NCBI GenBank assembly: GCA_002389295.1
Contig: DGOE01000045.1
Coordinates: forward strand, 1 to 44,393
DNA: 44,393 bases
Source: Flavobacteriales bacterium UBA4474
GTDB taxonomy: Bacteria > Bacteroidota > Bacteroidia > Flavobacteriales_D > Sanyastnellaceae
Direction: 5' to 3'
The notes beneath the pieces were generated by a model. The model did not search any database, had not been told where the DNA came from, and was given only the letters and a program-made list of their open reading frames with translations. The position numbers and the translations under genes were made by a program. Every line of letters begins with the position of its first letter. The first letter of the stretch is position 1. Positions 24,963 to 33,738 of this stretch are shown here, piece after piece.

Positions 24963-25937
24963 ATGGCCGATCTCGCCTCCATAAGGCAGCCCGTAGACCG
25001 CGAAATGCGTGATTTTCAGGGGCATTTCAAGGAAGCGATGCGGACTTCCGTGCCCTTGCTGGACCACATCACGCGGTACATCGTACGCAGCAAAGGCAAA
25101 CAAATGCGGCCCTTGTTGGTCTATCTGTCCGCCTCGGCCTGCGGAGGAACGCAAGAAAGGACCCACATCGCCGCCACCCTGATCGAGCTCCTTCACACGG
25201 CAACCCTCGTGCATGATGACGTGGTCGATGCGGCAGAAACGCGCAGGGGATTCCTCTCCATCAACGCCCTTTGGAAGTCCAAAATCGCTGTGCTCGTCGG
25301 GGACTACCTCCTTTCGCGAGGTTTGCTGATTTCCATACAAAACGAGGGTGTTGACCTGCTCCGCATCACCTCCAAGGCCGTAGAGGCCATGAGCGAGGGA
25401 GAGTTGCTCCAAATCGAAAAAGCGCGGAGACTGGACATCACCGAGGACGTGTATTTCGAAATCATCCGGCGCAAGACGGCTTCCTTGATCGCCGCCTGCT
25501 GCGCTGCGGGGGCCGCCAGTGCGGGGGCCGACGAAGCGCGCGTGGAGCTCTTGCGGTCCTTCGGTGAGGAAATGGGCATCGCCTTCCAAATCAAAGACGA
25601 TTTGCTCGACTTCACCCCCTCTGCCCAAACAGGCAAACCCAAAGGGGGTGACATCAAGGAACGGAAGATGACCTTGCCGCTCATCCATACACTGCAATCC
25701 CTGGGGATGCTGCAACGCCGCGCGCTGATCCGGCGCATCAAACGCAGCAAAGACCACCCCGAAGACGCTGAAAAAGTCATGCAGCTGATCCTCGATGGTC
25801 CGGGCATGGCCTATGCCGAGGCAAAAATGACTGCGCACCGAGACCGGGCAGTGGCCTTGTTGGATGGGCTCCCCGATGGTCCGGCAAAAACATCACTGCT
25901 GCAGTTGGTTGATTTCACCATTACACGAAGGAAATGA
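24963..25937 (+). CDS. Long-chain trans-polyprenyl diphosphate synthase
   Basis: A 324-residue prenyltransferase that condenses isopentenyl diphosphate onto an allylic primer. The first Asp-rich motif is Asp85-Asp86-x-x-Asp89 (LVHDDVVD) and the second is Asp212-Asp213-x-x-Asp216 (IKDDLLD), both intact. Small residues (Ala80, Thr81) occupy positions four to five before the first motif. This fits a long product, as in octaprenyl or heptaprenyl synthases, probably for the menaquinone side chain. The chain length is inferred. Its stop overlaps the start of the next gene (ATGA, 25934-25937). Confidence 0.9.
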   Translation: MADLASIRQPVDREMRDFQGHFKEAMRTSVPLLDHITRYIVRSKGKQMRPLLVYLSASACGGTQERTHIAATLIELLHTATLVHDDVVDAAETRRGFLSINALWKSKIAVLVGDYLLSRGLLISIQNEGVDLLRITSKAVEAMSEGELLQIEKARRLDITEDVYFEIIRRKTASLIAACCAAGAASAGADEARVELLRSFGEEMGIAFQIKDDLLDFTPSAQTGKPKGGDIKERKMTLPLIHTLQSLGMLQRRALIRRIKRSKDHPEDAEKVMQLILDGPGMAYAEAKMTAHRDRAVALLDGLPDGPAKTSLLQLVDFTITRRK

Positions 25938-26362
25938 GGAATCAGCACACATTGATGTCGGTTGTTCTCTGCTTGGCTTGGGCTTGCACTGCCCCAGAAA
26001 AGGGGGAGGTCATCAGCACATGGCCCAGCAGTGGCCATCCAAAAGAGGTCCACACCGTTCTCGGCGAAGGCGCGGGAACGGAGGTCCAGATCCTCCACGA
26101 AAACGGCAGCATTCACATGCGGGGCACCTTGCTGGAAGGCAAGCGCAATGGGGTCTGGAACACCTACAGAGAAGACGGCATGCCCTGGAGCCAGGTGCAA
26201 TACGACAGCGGCACCAAGGAAGGGCTCTTCCGCACGTGGCATGTCGAAGGGGTGCCCCACATCGAAGGCCAGCACCTCGGGGGTGAGCCCTCTGGAACGT
26301 GGCGTTTTTATGGGACCGACGGGCAGCTTGTACACACAGAGGATTACGATACGGCGAATTGA
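25934..26362 (+). CDS. MORN-variant (YwqK-like) lipoprotein
   Basis: A 142-residue protein. The signal peptide ends LAWAC (Cys18), so a lipoprotein is likely. The rest contains repeated short beta motifs such as GSIHMRGTLLEGKRNGVWNTY, then GMPWSQVQYDSGTKEGLFRTW, and a third GVPHIEGQHLGGEPSGTWRFY (three units of about 22 residues). These are typical of MORN-like YwqK-family proteins. Their role is poorly known; some relatives are labelled antitoxins, but no toxin is adjacent here. It overlaps the prenyl synthase stop by four bases. Confidence 0.75.
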   Translation: MRNQHTLMSVVLCLAWACTAPEKGEVISTWPSSGHPKEVHTVLGEGAGTEVQILHENGSIHMRGTLLEGKRNGVWNTYREDGMPWSQVQYDSGTKEGLFRTWHVEGVPHIEGQHLGGEPSGTWRFYGTDGQLVHTEDYDTAN

Positions 26363-26414
26363 ACCGCGTTTTGTGAGCCGATTTTGCCCCCCCGCATATC
26401 TGCGCCCCCCTGTA

Positions 26415-27491
26415 ATGGCGTTGTTTTGTTGCATGGGAGTTCCTTCAGTCATCCGCCGCGCATCGCAGACCTTGGTTTTTCTGGGATTTGCTTGTTCCTG
26501 TCTCGCAGGAGGGGAGGAAGACCAGCGGAATTACATCCTCAAGTGGAAGGACGAGGCCGTCCGTCAAATGGCCATGCACCGCATCCCTGCGAGCATCACG
26601 CTGGCCCAGGGGCTGCTCGAAAGCGGGTCGGGAAAGAGCGCGTTGAGCAGCCGATCCAACAACCACTTTGGCATCAAGTGCCACAAGGATTGGGAGGGTG
26701 GCCGCACTTATCACGACGACGATGCCAAAGGCGAGTGCTTCAGGGTGTACCCGGATGCCCGCGAAAGCTTTGAAGACCACAGCCTCTTTCTGAAGCGCAA
26801 GCGCTACGCGCCGCTTTTCGAACTCAAGATTGATGACTACAAAGGCTGGGCAAGGGGGTTGAAGCGCTGTGGCTATGCCACCAGCCCAACCTATGCCAAA
26901 GCCTTGATTGAACTCATCGACAGGCACGGTCTCGAACAGTATGACACGGAGGGCATCGCCTGGCTCAAGCGCGGGGAAGTGCCGGATCGGACGGGGACGG
27001 CATGGGCCCAGGACGTGGATGCTTCCGGTGCCGAGGGCGACGGAAAGGCGCCGTCAGGAACGGGCGGCACGGCTGTCCAGCTCGGGCAATCCCGTGCAAG
27101 CGGCATGACCGAAAACGACGTGTCTTGGGTCATGGTCAAGGCCAACGAGCCCCTGGAAAGCCTGGCGAAGCAACTCGGTGTCGCCGTGTGGCAATTGCGC
27201 AAATACAACGACCTCGAAGGGGCCGATGGCCAAACCACATTCTCGGAGGGGCGGAAACTCTACACCCAGCCCAAAAGGCGGCGCGGCGTGGGCCATTGGC
27301 ACCAAGTGGTCTCAGGAGAGACCCTGCGGTCAATCAGCGATACGGAAGCCGTTAAGCTCAAGGTGCTTGTCAAGCGAACAGGCATCCAAGCGGATGCCCC
27401 GCTGAACGTCGGTCAGCTCATCCCCTTGCGGTTTGCAACCACTGATGAAGGAGGCCTTCCTTGGTACGCTTGGGGTGGAGGGCCGCGTTGA
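26415..27491 (+). CDS. Secreted glucosaminidase with two LysM domains
   Basis: A 358-residue peptidoglycan hydrolase. A short hydrophobic signal (ending near SCLAGG) precedes a glucosaminidase domain (about 40-185) with catalytic Glu69 in AQGLLESGSGKSAL and the NNHFGIKCH motif. After a Gly/Ser/Ala linker come two LysM domains (about 250-300 and 305-350), which bind N-acetylglucosamine. It probably cuts glycan strands during cell growth or division. ATG 26415 is taken as start, but ATG 26433 gives an equally good signal peptide. A TATCTGCG sequence 10 bases before 26415 is a weak -7 candidate. Confidence 0.88.
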   Translation: MALFCCMGVPSVIRRASQTLVFLGFACSCLAGGEEDQRNYILKWKDEAVRQMAMHRIPASITLAQGLLESGSGKSALSSRSNNHFGIKCHKDWEGGRTYHDDDAKGECFRVYPDARESFEDHSLFLKRKRYAPLFELKIDDYKGWARGLKRCGYATSPTYAKALIELIDRHGLEQYDTEGIAWLKRGEVPDRTGTAWAQDVDASGAEGDGKAPSGTGGTAVQLGQSRASGMTENDVSWVMVKANEPLESLAKQLGVAVWQLRKYNDLEGADGQTTFSEGRKLYTQPKRRRGVGHWHQVVSGETLRSISDTEAVKLKVLVKRTGIQADAPLNVGQLIPLRFATTDEGGLPWYAWGGGPR

Positions 27492-27516
27492 GCCCCCTTC
27501 GCGCTAAATTGCAGAC

Positions 27517-28701
27517 ATGCCATTCTACCAGAAGAAGGGGCAGGTGCCGCCAAAGCGGCACACCCAATTCACAAAAGCGGACGGAACACTGCACCACGAG
27601 CAACTGTTCGGCACCATCGGCTTTGTGGGCATGAGTTCCTTGCTCTACCACCTGCATCCACCGACCATGGTTCAATCCGTGGATGTGCCCCGGGATGCCC
27701 GTCCGGTTGAAGGGGTCCGGGAACACATCACGTCGCGCCGCCTGCCCGGTGGCGATGTGCCATCATCGGGCACTGCGCTCGGGGCGCGGGTTCCGCTGAT
27801 GTTCAACGCGGACTGCACGATTGCCGTCGCCCGGCCCGACTGCGCGGACGAAGCGGACCGGTTCTACAAGAATGCCGATTCAGATGAAGTGGTCTTCATC
27901 CACGACGGAAAAGGCACCCTGCACACCCTGTTTGGTGACCTCGCATACGGCCCGGGCGATTACCTGGTCATTCCCCGCGGGGTCATCCACCGCTGGACAC
28001 CCGAAGAGGGCACGGAACAGCGCTGGCTGGTGGTGGAAAGCGCCCATCCCATTGTCACGCCCAAACGCTACCGGAACCACTTTGGACAGCTGCTGGAGCA
28101 CAGCCCTTATTGCGAACGCGACCTGCGCACGCCTGAACACGTGCCCGCCGTCGACCGTGCGGGCGCCTTTCCGATCGATGTGCGCAAGGAGGGCATGATC
28201 CACACCGTGACCTATGGCCGGCACCCCTTTGATGTCGTGGGGTGGGACGGGTATCATTTTCCCTACGCCTTCTCCATCCACGACTTCGAACCCATCACGG
28301 GCCGCGTCCACCAACCGCCGCCGGTGCACCAGACTTTTGAAACGGACGCGTTTGTCATTTGCAGCTTTTGCCCACGGCTGTATGACTATCACCCCAAGTC
28401 CATCCCCGCGCCCTACAACCACAGCAACATCGACTCAGACGAAGTGCTGTACTACGTGGAGGGCAATTTCATGAGCCGCAAGGGCATCTCCCGGGGCGAC
28501 CTGACCTTGCACCCTGGTGGCATTCCCCACGGGCCCCACCCCGGCACCTACGAAGGCTCCATCGGCAAGACCAGTACGGCAGAACTCGCCGTCATGGTGG
28601 ACACTTTCCGCCCGCTGCGCCTGACGCAACAGGCCCTTGACATCGAAGACGGATCCTACCACACCAGCTGGCTGGGCTACACCCCCAAGAAAATCGACTG
28701 A
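27517..28701 (+). CDS. hmgA: Homogentisate 1,2-dioxygenase
   Basis: A 394-residue Fe(II) dioxygenase that opens the homogentisate ring to maleylacetoacetate in tyrosine and phenylalanine breakdown. The cupin core shows the likely iron ligands His302 and Glu309 (PYNHSNIDSDEV) and His338 (IPHGPHPGTYEG). The N-terminal LLYHLHPPT and central FHP-like PYAFSIHDFEP segments also fit the family. It is followed after seven bases by hpd, which makes its substrate. TAAATTGC, a degraded -7 box, lies exactly four bases before the ATG. No fahA or maiA is in the window. Confidence 0.93.
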   Translation: MPFYQKKGQVPPKRHTQFTKADGTLHHEQLFGTIGFVGMSSLLYHLHPPTMVQSVDVPRDARPVEGVREHITSRRLPGGDVPSSGTALGARVPLMFNADCTIAVARPDCADEADRFYKNADSDEVVFIHDGKGTLHTLFGDLAYGPGDYLVIPRGVIHRWTPEEGTEQRWLVVESAHPIVTPKRYRNHFGQLLEHSPYCERDLRTPEHVPAVDRAGAFPIDVRKEGMIHTVTYGRHPFDVVGWDGYHFPYAFSIHDFEPITGRVHQPPPVHQTFETDAFVICSFCPRLYDYHPKSIPAPYNHSNIDSDEVLYYVEGNFMSRKGISRGDLTLHPGGIPHGPHPGTYEGSIGKTSTAELAVMVDTFRPLRLTQQALDIEDGSYHTSWLGYTPKKID

Positions 28702-28708
28702 ACCTGCA

Positions 28709-29848
28709 ATGACCATGGAACAGCAGAACCCACAACCCGAAATCGTGGTCCCCGAAGCCGAGGACTTTCTGCCCCTGCTTGGCACGGACCACGTAGAGCT
28801 CATCGTTGGCAATGCCAAGCAGAGCGCCTACTACTACATGCACGCCTGGGGGTTCCAGCCGCTCGCCTACCGCGGACTGGAAACCGGCGCCGACGACCAC
28901 GTGAGCTATGTGCTGCAACAGGACAAAATCACGCTGGTGCTCACCACCCCGCTCACTGCTGGTGGTCCGCTGAATGAGCACCTGGACAAGCATGGCGACG
29001 GGGTCAAAGCCGTCGCATTGTGGGTGGACGACGCGACCAAAAGCTGGAAGGAAACCACGGGGCGCGGCGCGGTGAGCGCATTTGAACCGGTGACGCGGGA
29101 GGACGCAGAGGGCAAGGTGGTGCTCAGTGGCATCGAGACCTATGGCGACACGATCCACGTTTTTGTGGAGCGCAAGGCTTACGGCGGGACCTTCTTGCCC
29201 GGCTATGTCCCCTGGAACCCTGCGGGCAGTTCCGAGGCGGTCGGACTCAAGTACATCGATCACATGGTCGGCAACGTCGGGTGGGGTGAGATGAACACCT
29301 GGTGCGCGTTTTACGCCAAGGTCATGGGCTTCGCCCAGCTCGTCTCCTTCGACGACAAGGACATTTCTACCGAATACACCGCGCTCATGTCCAAGGTGAT
29401 GAGCAATGGAAACGGCCGGATCAAATTCCCCATCAACGAACCGGCGGAAGGGCGCAAAAAGTCACAGATCGAAGAGTACATCGACTTCTACCAAGGCGCT
29501 GGCGTGCAGCACATCGCCGTGGCCACGGACGACATCATCACCACTGTGACGGAACTGCAGCGGCGGGGCATCGAGTTCCTGCAGGTGCCCAAATCCTACT
29601 ATGACGACCTGCTCGACCGGGTCGGTGCCATCGATGAGGACCTGGCGCCACTGCGCGAACTCGGGATCTTGGTGGACCGCGATGACGAAGGCTACCTGCT
29701 TCAGATTTTCACCCGGCCCGTGGTGGACCGGCCCACCATGTTCTTCGAGATCATCCAGAGAAAGGGTGCCCAGAGCTTTGGCAAGGGCAATTTCAAAGCG
29801 CTCTTCGAAGCCATAGAAAGGGAACAAGCCCTGCGTGGTACCCTCTGA
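28709..29848 (+). CDS. hpd: 4-Hydroxyphenylpyruvate dioxygenase
   Basis: A 379-residue enzyme that converts 4-hydroxyphenylpyruvate to homogentisate. It has two vicinal-oxygen-chelate domains. The iron triad in the C-terminal domain is His185 (IDHMVGNV), His268 (VQHIAVATDD) and Glu347 (MFFEIIQRKG). The ATG at 28709 is chosen because the upstream extension overlaps hmgA; the second Met two codons later is also possible. It is cotranscribed with hmgA. The next gene starts 14 bases before this stop. Confidence 0.95.
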   Translation: MTMEQQNPQPEIVVPEAEDFLPLLGTDHVELIVGNAKQSAYYYMHAWGFQPLAYRGLETGADDHVSYVLQQDKITLVLTTPLTAGGPLNEHLDKHGDGVKAVALWVDDATKSWKETTGRGAVSAFEPVTREDAEGKVVLSGIETYGDTIHVFVERKAYGGTFLPGYVPWNPAGSSEAVGLKYIDHMVGNVGWGEMNTWCAFYAKVMGFAQLVSFDDKDISTEYTALMSKVMSNGNGRIKFPINEPAEGRKKSQIEEYIDFYQGAGVQHIAVATDDIITTVTELQRRGIEFLQVPKSYYDDLLDRVGAIDEDLAPLRELGILVDRDDEGYLLQIFTRPVVDRPTMFFEIIQRKGAQSFGKGNFKALFEAIEREQALRGTL

Positions 29849-31493
29849 ACCCCAAGGAAAAGTGGCCCTGCAATGGGCGGGGGTCTCCGTAGCATTCGGG
29901 GACCGCACCGTCCTGCACGAAGTGGACCTGCAGGTGCGCCAGGGTGAAACGCTGGCCCTGGTCGGGGAGAGTGGATCGGGAAAGACCCTTTGTTGTATGG
30001 CCGCTCTGGGGCTGTTGCCCAAGGGCGGAACACTCACGCATGGGCGCATCACCGGGCCCGGTGGTACTTGGGCCTGTGGGGCGGGGGGCGATGTCGTACC
30101 CATTCCGCGGGGACGGCAAGTGACCATGGTGTTTCAAGAGCCCATGACGAGCCTCAACCCCACCATGCGGTGCGGTGCACAGCTGTCAGAGGTCATTCGG
30201 CGCCACAGTGCAGTCACCGCCGAAGCGGCACGGGAGCAGGTGTTGGCGCTGTTCGAAGAAGTGCAGCTGACCGATCCGGAACGGGCGTATTCGGCCTATC
30301 CCCACACCCTGTCCGGGGGGCAAAAGCAACGGGTGCTCATTGCCATGGCGCTGGCCAACAGCCCTGAAATCATCCTCGCCGACGAGCCCACAACGGCATT
30401 GGACAGCACATTGCGGGCGGAGTTGCTCGACCTCATCGCGGAAATTCAACGCAAAAGGGGATTGGCCCTGGTGCTGGTAACCCACGACATGGACGTCGTG
30501 GAGCGCGCGGCCGACCGGCTGGCAGTGCTGTACCGTGGCAAAGTGGTGGAGCAGGGCGATGCAAAAACAGTGTTGGGTCAACCACAGCACCCGTACACCC
30601 TCGGGCTGCTGGCTTGTCGGGTGCCCAAAACCGGCCGGCCCTCTCCGCTGCCGGTGTTGGCGGACTTTCTCGCCGGTGGCGGCACCCAGCCGGACCCTGC
30701 TGCAGGTGAAATCTCACCGCCCGCAGAAGGCCAGCCCCTGCTGTTGGAGGTGCGGGGGGCAGGCAAGACCTATCCCGGCAGCCAGGTGCCCGCCTTGGCC
30801 GGTGTGGACCTGCAGCTCGCAGAAGGGGGGACACTCGGCGTGGTCGGTGGCAGTGGCTGCGGAAAAACCACCCTGGCTCGCGCCATCCTGGGATTGCACC
30901 GGTTAGACACTGGAACCATCCAGCTCGCCGGGAAATCCGTGCATGAAAACACGGCGGAGCACATTCGGCACATCCGGTCCAATGTCGGGTTGGTGTTTCA
31001 AGACCCCCGGGCCGCATTGAACCCCACCCGGCGCGTCGGCGACGCCATCCGCGAAGTCCTCGTCCGCTGGGGAAGTGAAAAAGCCCAAGCCCAGCAGGAA
31101 GCCGAGCGGCTGGTTCAGGCTGTCGGTTTGGATGTGGACGCCTTGGAACGAAAGCCCGACGCTTTTTCCGGAGGCCAAAGACAGCGCATTGTCATCGCCC
31201 GGGCCCTGGCCGCCAATCCCAAATTGCTCATTTGCGATGAAGCCGTCGCGGCGCTCGATGTGAGCGTGCAAGCGCAGGTCTTGAACCTTTTGGTGGAATT
31301 GCGGGCGAAACGCCACCTCGCGTTGCTGTTCATCAGCCACGACCTCGGGGTGGTACGCTACCTCTGCGACAGCACCATGGTCATGGACCAAGGGCGCGTG
31401 GTAGAGCGCGGAATTTCGGACCAATTGTGGGCCACCCCAAGCCACGATGTGACCCGAAGATTGAAGTCGGCCGGAGGGGGCGCGATTGCCTAA
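29835..31493 (+). CDS. Fused double ATPase of a peptide/nickel-type ABC transporter
   Basis: A 552-residue protein with two complete ABC ATPase domains in the DppD-DppF/YejF style. Domain 1: Walker A GESGSGKT (44-51), signature LSGGQKQR, Walker B IILADEP, then the HPYTLGLL oligopeptide-family tail. Domain 2: Walker A GGSGCGKT (about 338), FSGGQRQR and LLICDEAVAALD. Such subunits energise uptake of peptides or similar solutes, but no permease or binding protein is in the window. The start is GTG 29835, overlapping hpd by 14 bases; GTG at 29862 is an alternative. Confidence 0.88.
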   Translation: MVPSEPQGKVALQWAGVSVAFGDRTVLHEVDLQVRQGETLALVGESGSGKTLCCMAALGLLPKGGTLTHGRITGPGGTWACGAGGDVVPIPRGRQVTMVFQEPMTSLNPTMRCGAQLSEVIRRHSAVTAEAAREQVLALFEEVQLTDPERAYSAYPHTLSGGQKQRVLIAMALANSPEIILADEPTTALDSTLRAELLDLIAEIQRKRGLALVLVTHDMDVVERAADRLAVLYRGKVVEQGDAKTVLGQPQHPYTLGLLACRVPKTGRPSPLPVLADFLAGGGTQPDPAAGEISPPAEGQPLLLEVRGAGKTYPGSQVPALAGVDLQLAEGGTLGVVGGSGCGKTTLARAILGLHRLDTGTIQLAGKSVHENTAEHIRHIRSNVGLVFQDPRAALNPTRRVGDAIREVLVRWGSEKAQAQQEAERLVQAVGLDVDALERKPDAFSGGQRQRIVIARALAANPKLLICDEAVAALDVSVQAQVLNLLVELRAKRHLALLFISHDLGVVRYLCDSTMVMDQGRVVERGISDQLWATPSHDVTRRLKSAGGGAIA

Positions 31494-31498
31494 TTTCG
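31491..31498 (+). promoter_or_regulatory. Near-consensus -7 box four bases before the enoyl-CoA hydratase ATG
   Basis: TAATTTCG differs from TAnnTTTG at one position and is separated from the ATG at 31503 by GGGC. It overlaps the stop of the ABC gene. If active, it would give a leaderless start for the downstream gene run. Confidence 0.4.
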
Positions 31499-31502
31499 GG
31501 GC

Positions 31503-32278
31503 ATGTCCGAAACCGCCCTCGTCACCGAGGTCCTGCACGGCAATGTCGCCTGCTGGACGCTCAATCGACCGCAGCAACTCAACGCCCTGAATGGCGCACT
31601 CATAGAGGCCCTCGGGACCATGGTGGAAGCCGTTCAGGACAGGGATGAAGTGCGCTGTGTCGTACTGACCGGCTCTGGTGAAAAAGCCTTTGTCGCCGGC
31701 GCCGACATCAAAGAATTTGCCGATTTCGACAGTGTGGCCGGGCGCAAACTTGCAGAACACGGCCAGCGGATGCTCTTTGATGCGATCGCTTTTTCCGCCA
31801 CTCCGTTCATTGCGGCAGTGGGTGGATTTGCCCTCGGTGGAGGCTTGGAACTCGCCTTGGCCTGTCACGTGCGGATCGCCTCAACCAATGCCCGTATGGG
31901 GCTTCCCGAAGTGACTTTGGGGTTGATTCCGGGATATGGTGGCACCCAACGTCTCGCCGGCATCATCGGCAAGGGACGGGCCATGGAAATGATCCTGTCT
32001 GCGCGGATGGCAAAGGCTGAAGAAGCGCTCTCCACAGGGCTCGTGAGCAAAGTGGTGGAGCGGGATGCCCTGATGGATGAAGCCATCAGCATGGCGCGCG
32101 GGCTGGCTGCCAACAGTCCCAAGGCCTTGGAGGCCGCCATTCGGGCCGTGCAAGCCAGCGGCAGCCCAGAGGGCTACGAGGTCGAAATAGACCAGTTTGG
32201 GCGCTGTTTCGCCAATGAAGATTTCAAAGAAGGTGTGGCTGCCTTCCTCGGCAAGCGCAAGCCCGAATTTCCCGGAAA

Positions 32279-32282
<4 letters not shown>
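31503..32282 (+). CDS. Enoyl-CoA hydratase/isomerase family protein
   Basis: A 259-residue crotonase-fold enzyme that probably adds water to 2-enoyl-CoA in fatty or amino acid breakdown. The oxyanion-hole segment is KAFVAGADIKEF. Both catalytic glutamates of enoyl-CoA hydratases are present: Glu116 (GGGLELAL) and Glu136 (GLPEVTLG), followed by PGYGGTQRL. This favours a true hydratase over an isomerase. It starts nine bases after the ABC gene and overlaps dut by four bases (ATGA, 32279-32282). Confidence 0.9.
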
Positions 32283-32736
<454 letters not shown>

Positions 32737-32740
<4 letters not shown>

Positions 32741-33738
32741 ACCTCATCATACCCATGGCTGGCCGGGGCAGCCGTTTGCGCCCCCACACCTTGACGGTGC
32801 CCAAACCCTTGGTGCACGTGGCGGGCAAGCCCATCGTGCAGCACCTGGTGGAGGATTTGGCCGCCATGAGCCCCCGCCCGTTTGACAACATCGCCTTTGT
32901 GATCGGCGACTTTGGCGACCAGGTGGAAGCCGATTTGCTCGCCTTGGCGACCAAATTGGGAGCACAGGGCCACATCTTTCACCAAGACCAGCCCCTCGGC
33001 ACGGCCCACGCGGTGTGGTGTGCGAAATCCTTGTTGGAAGGCGAGACGGTGGTGGCCTTTGCAGACACGCTGTTCCGGGCAGACTTTCAACTGGATCCGG
33101 ACGCCGATGGGCACATTTTCGTGAAGCGCATCGAAGACCCTCGCCAGTTCGGCGTCGTGGTCCTCAATGAAGAAGGCACCATCACGGAGTATGCGGAAAA
33201 GCCCGAAGAACCCGTTTCCAACCTGGCGATGATTGGAATCTACCACTTCAAGGACGGCGCTGCGCTGCGCAGGGAAATCGATGTGCTCATTGACCATGAC
33301 ATGCGCAAAGGGGATGAATACCAATTGCCCGACGCCTTTCGCGCCCTCACCGAGCAGGGTGCGCGTTTTCGACCAGGTGAGGTCAGCGCATGGATGGACT
33401 GCGGAAACCGCCGAGTGACGGTGGAAACCAATGGCCGGATGTTGGAATTCCTCGGCGCAGCCGCCACCACCCACCCCGGCGCCACCGTAGAAGACAGCGT
33501 GGTGATTCCGCCTTGCATCATCCAAGAAGGGGCCGTCGTGCGTGGCGCAGTGATCGGCCCGCGCGTCACGATTGGGCCCCGCACCACCGTTGAGCGCAGC
33601 GTTTTGAGCGATTGCCTCATCGGCAGCGACACGCGCCTCGAAGGGGTGCACCTCAGCGGTTCCATGGTCGGCAACCACGCCGAAGTCTGCCGTGCAGCGG
33701 AAGACCTCAGCCTTGGAGATTACGCTACAGCTGGATGA
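32737..33738 (+). CDS. Sugar-phosphate nucleotidyltransferase
   Basis: A 333-residue enzyme. The N-terminal Rossmann-like nucleotidyltransferase domain carries the signature MAGRGSRLRPHT and PKPLVHVAGKP, plus GTAHAVWCA and a metal-binding AFADTLF region. The C-terminal ~80 residues (from about GATVEDSVVI) are hexapeptide repeats of a left-handed beta helix. It resembles glucose-1-phosphate thymidylyl- or mannose-1-phosphate guanylyltransferases. The sugar and nucleotide cannot be read from the sequence. In Bacteroidota, as I recall, such a gene often sits between dut and a TPR lipoprotein, as here. Confidence 0.85.

Noticed and set aside
24900..25838. Long N-terminal extension of YicC
   Set aside because: It is antisense to the polyprenyl synthase, and the family N-terminus MTGYGKAE begins next to ATG 24899.
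25934..26362. Toxin-antitoxin locus around the YwqK-like gene
   Set aside because: The product looks like an exported lipoprotein, and both neighbours are ordinary metabolic or wall genes. There is no toxin candidate.
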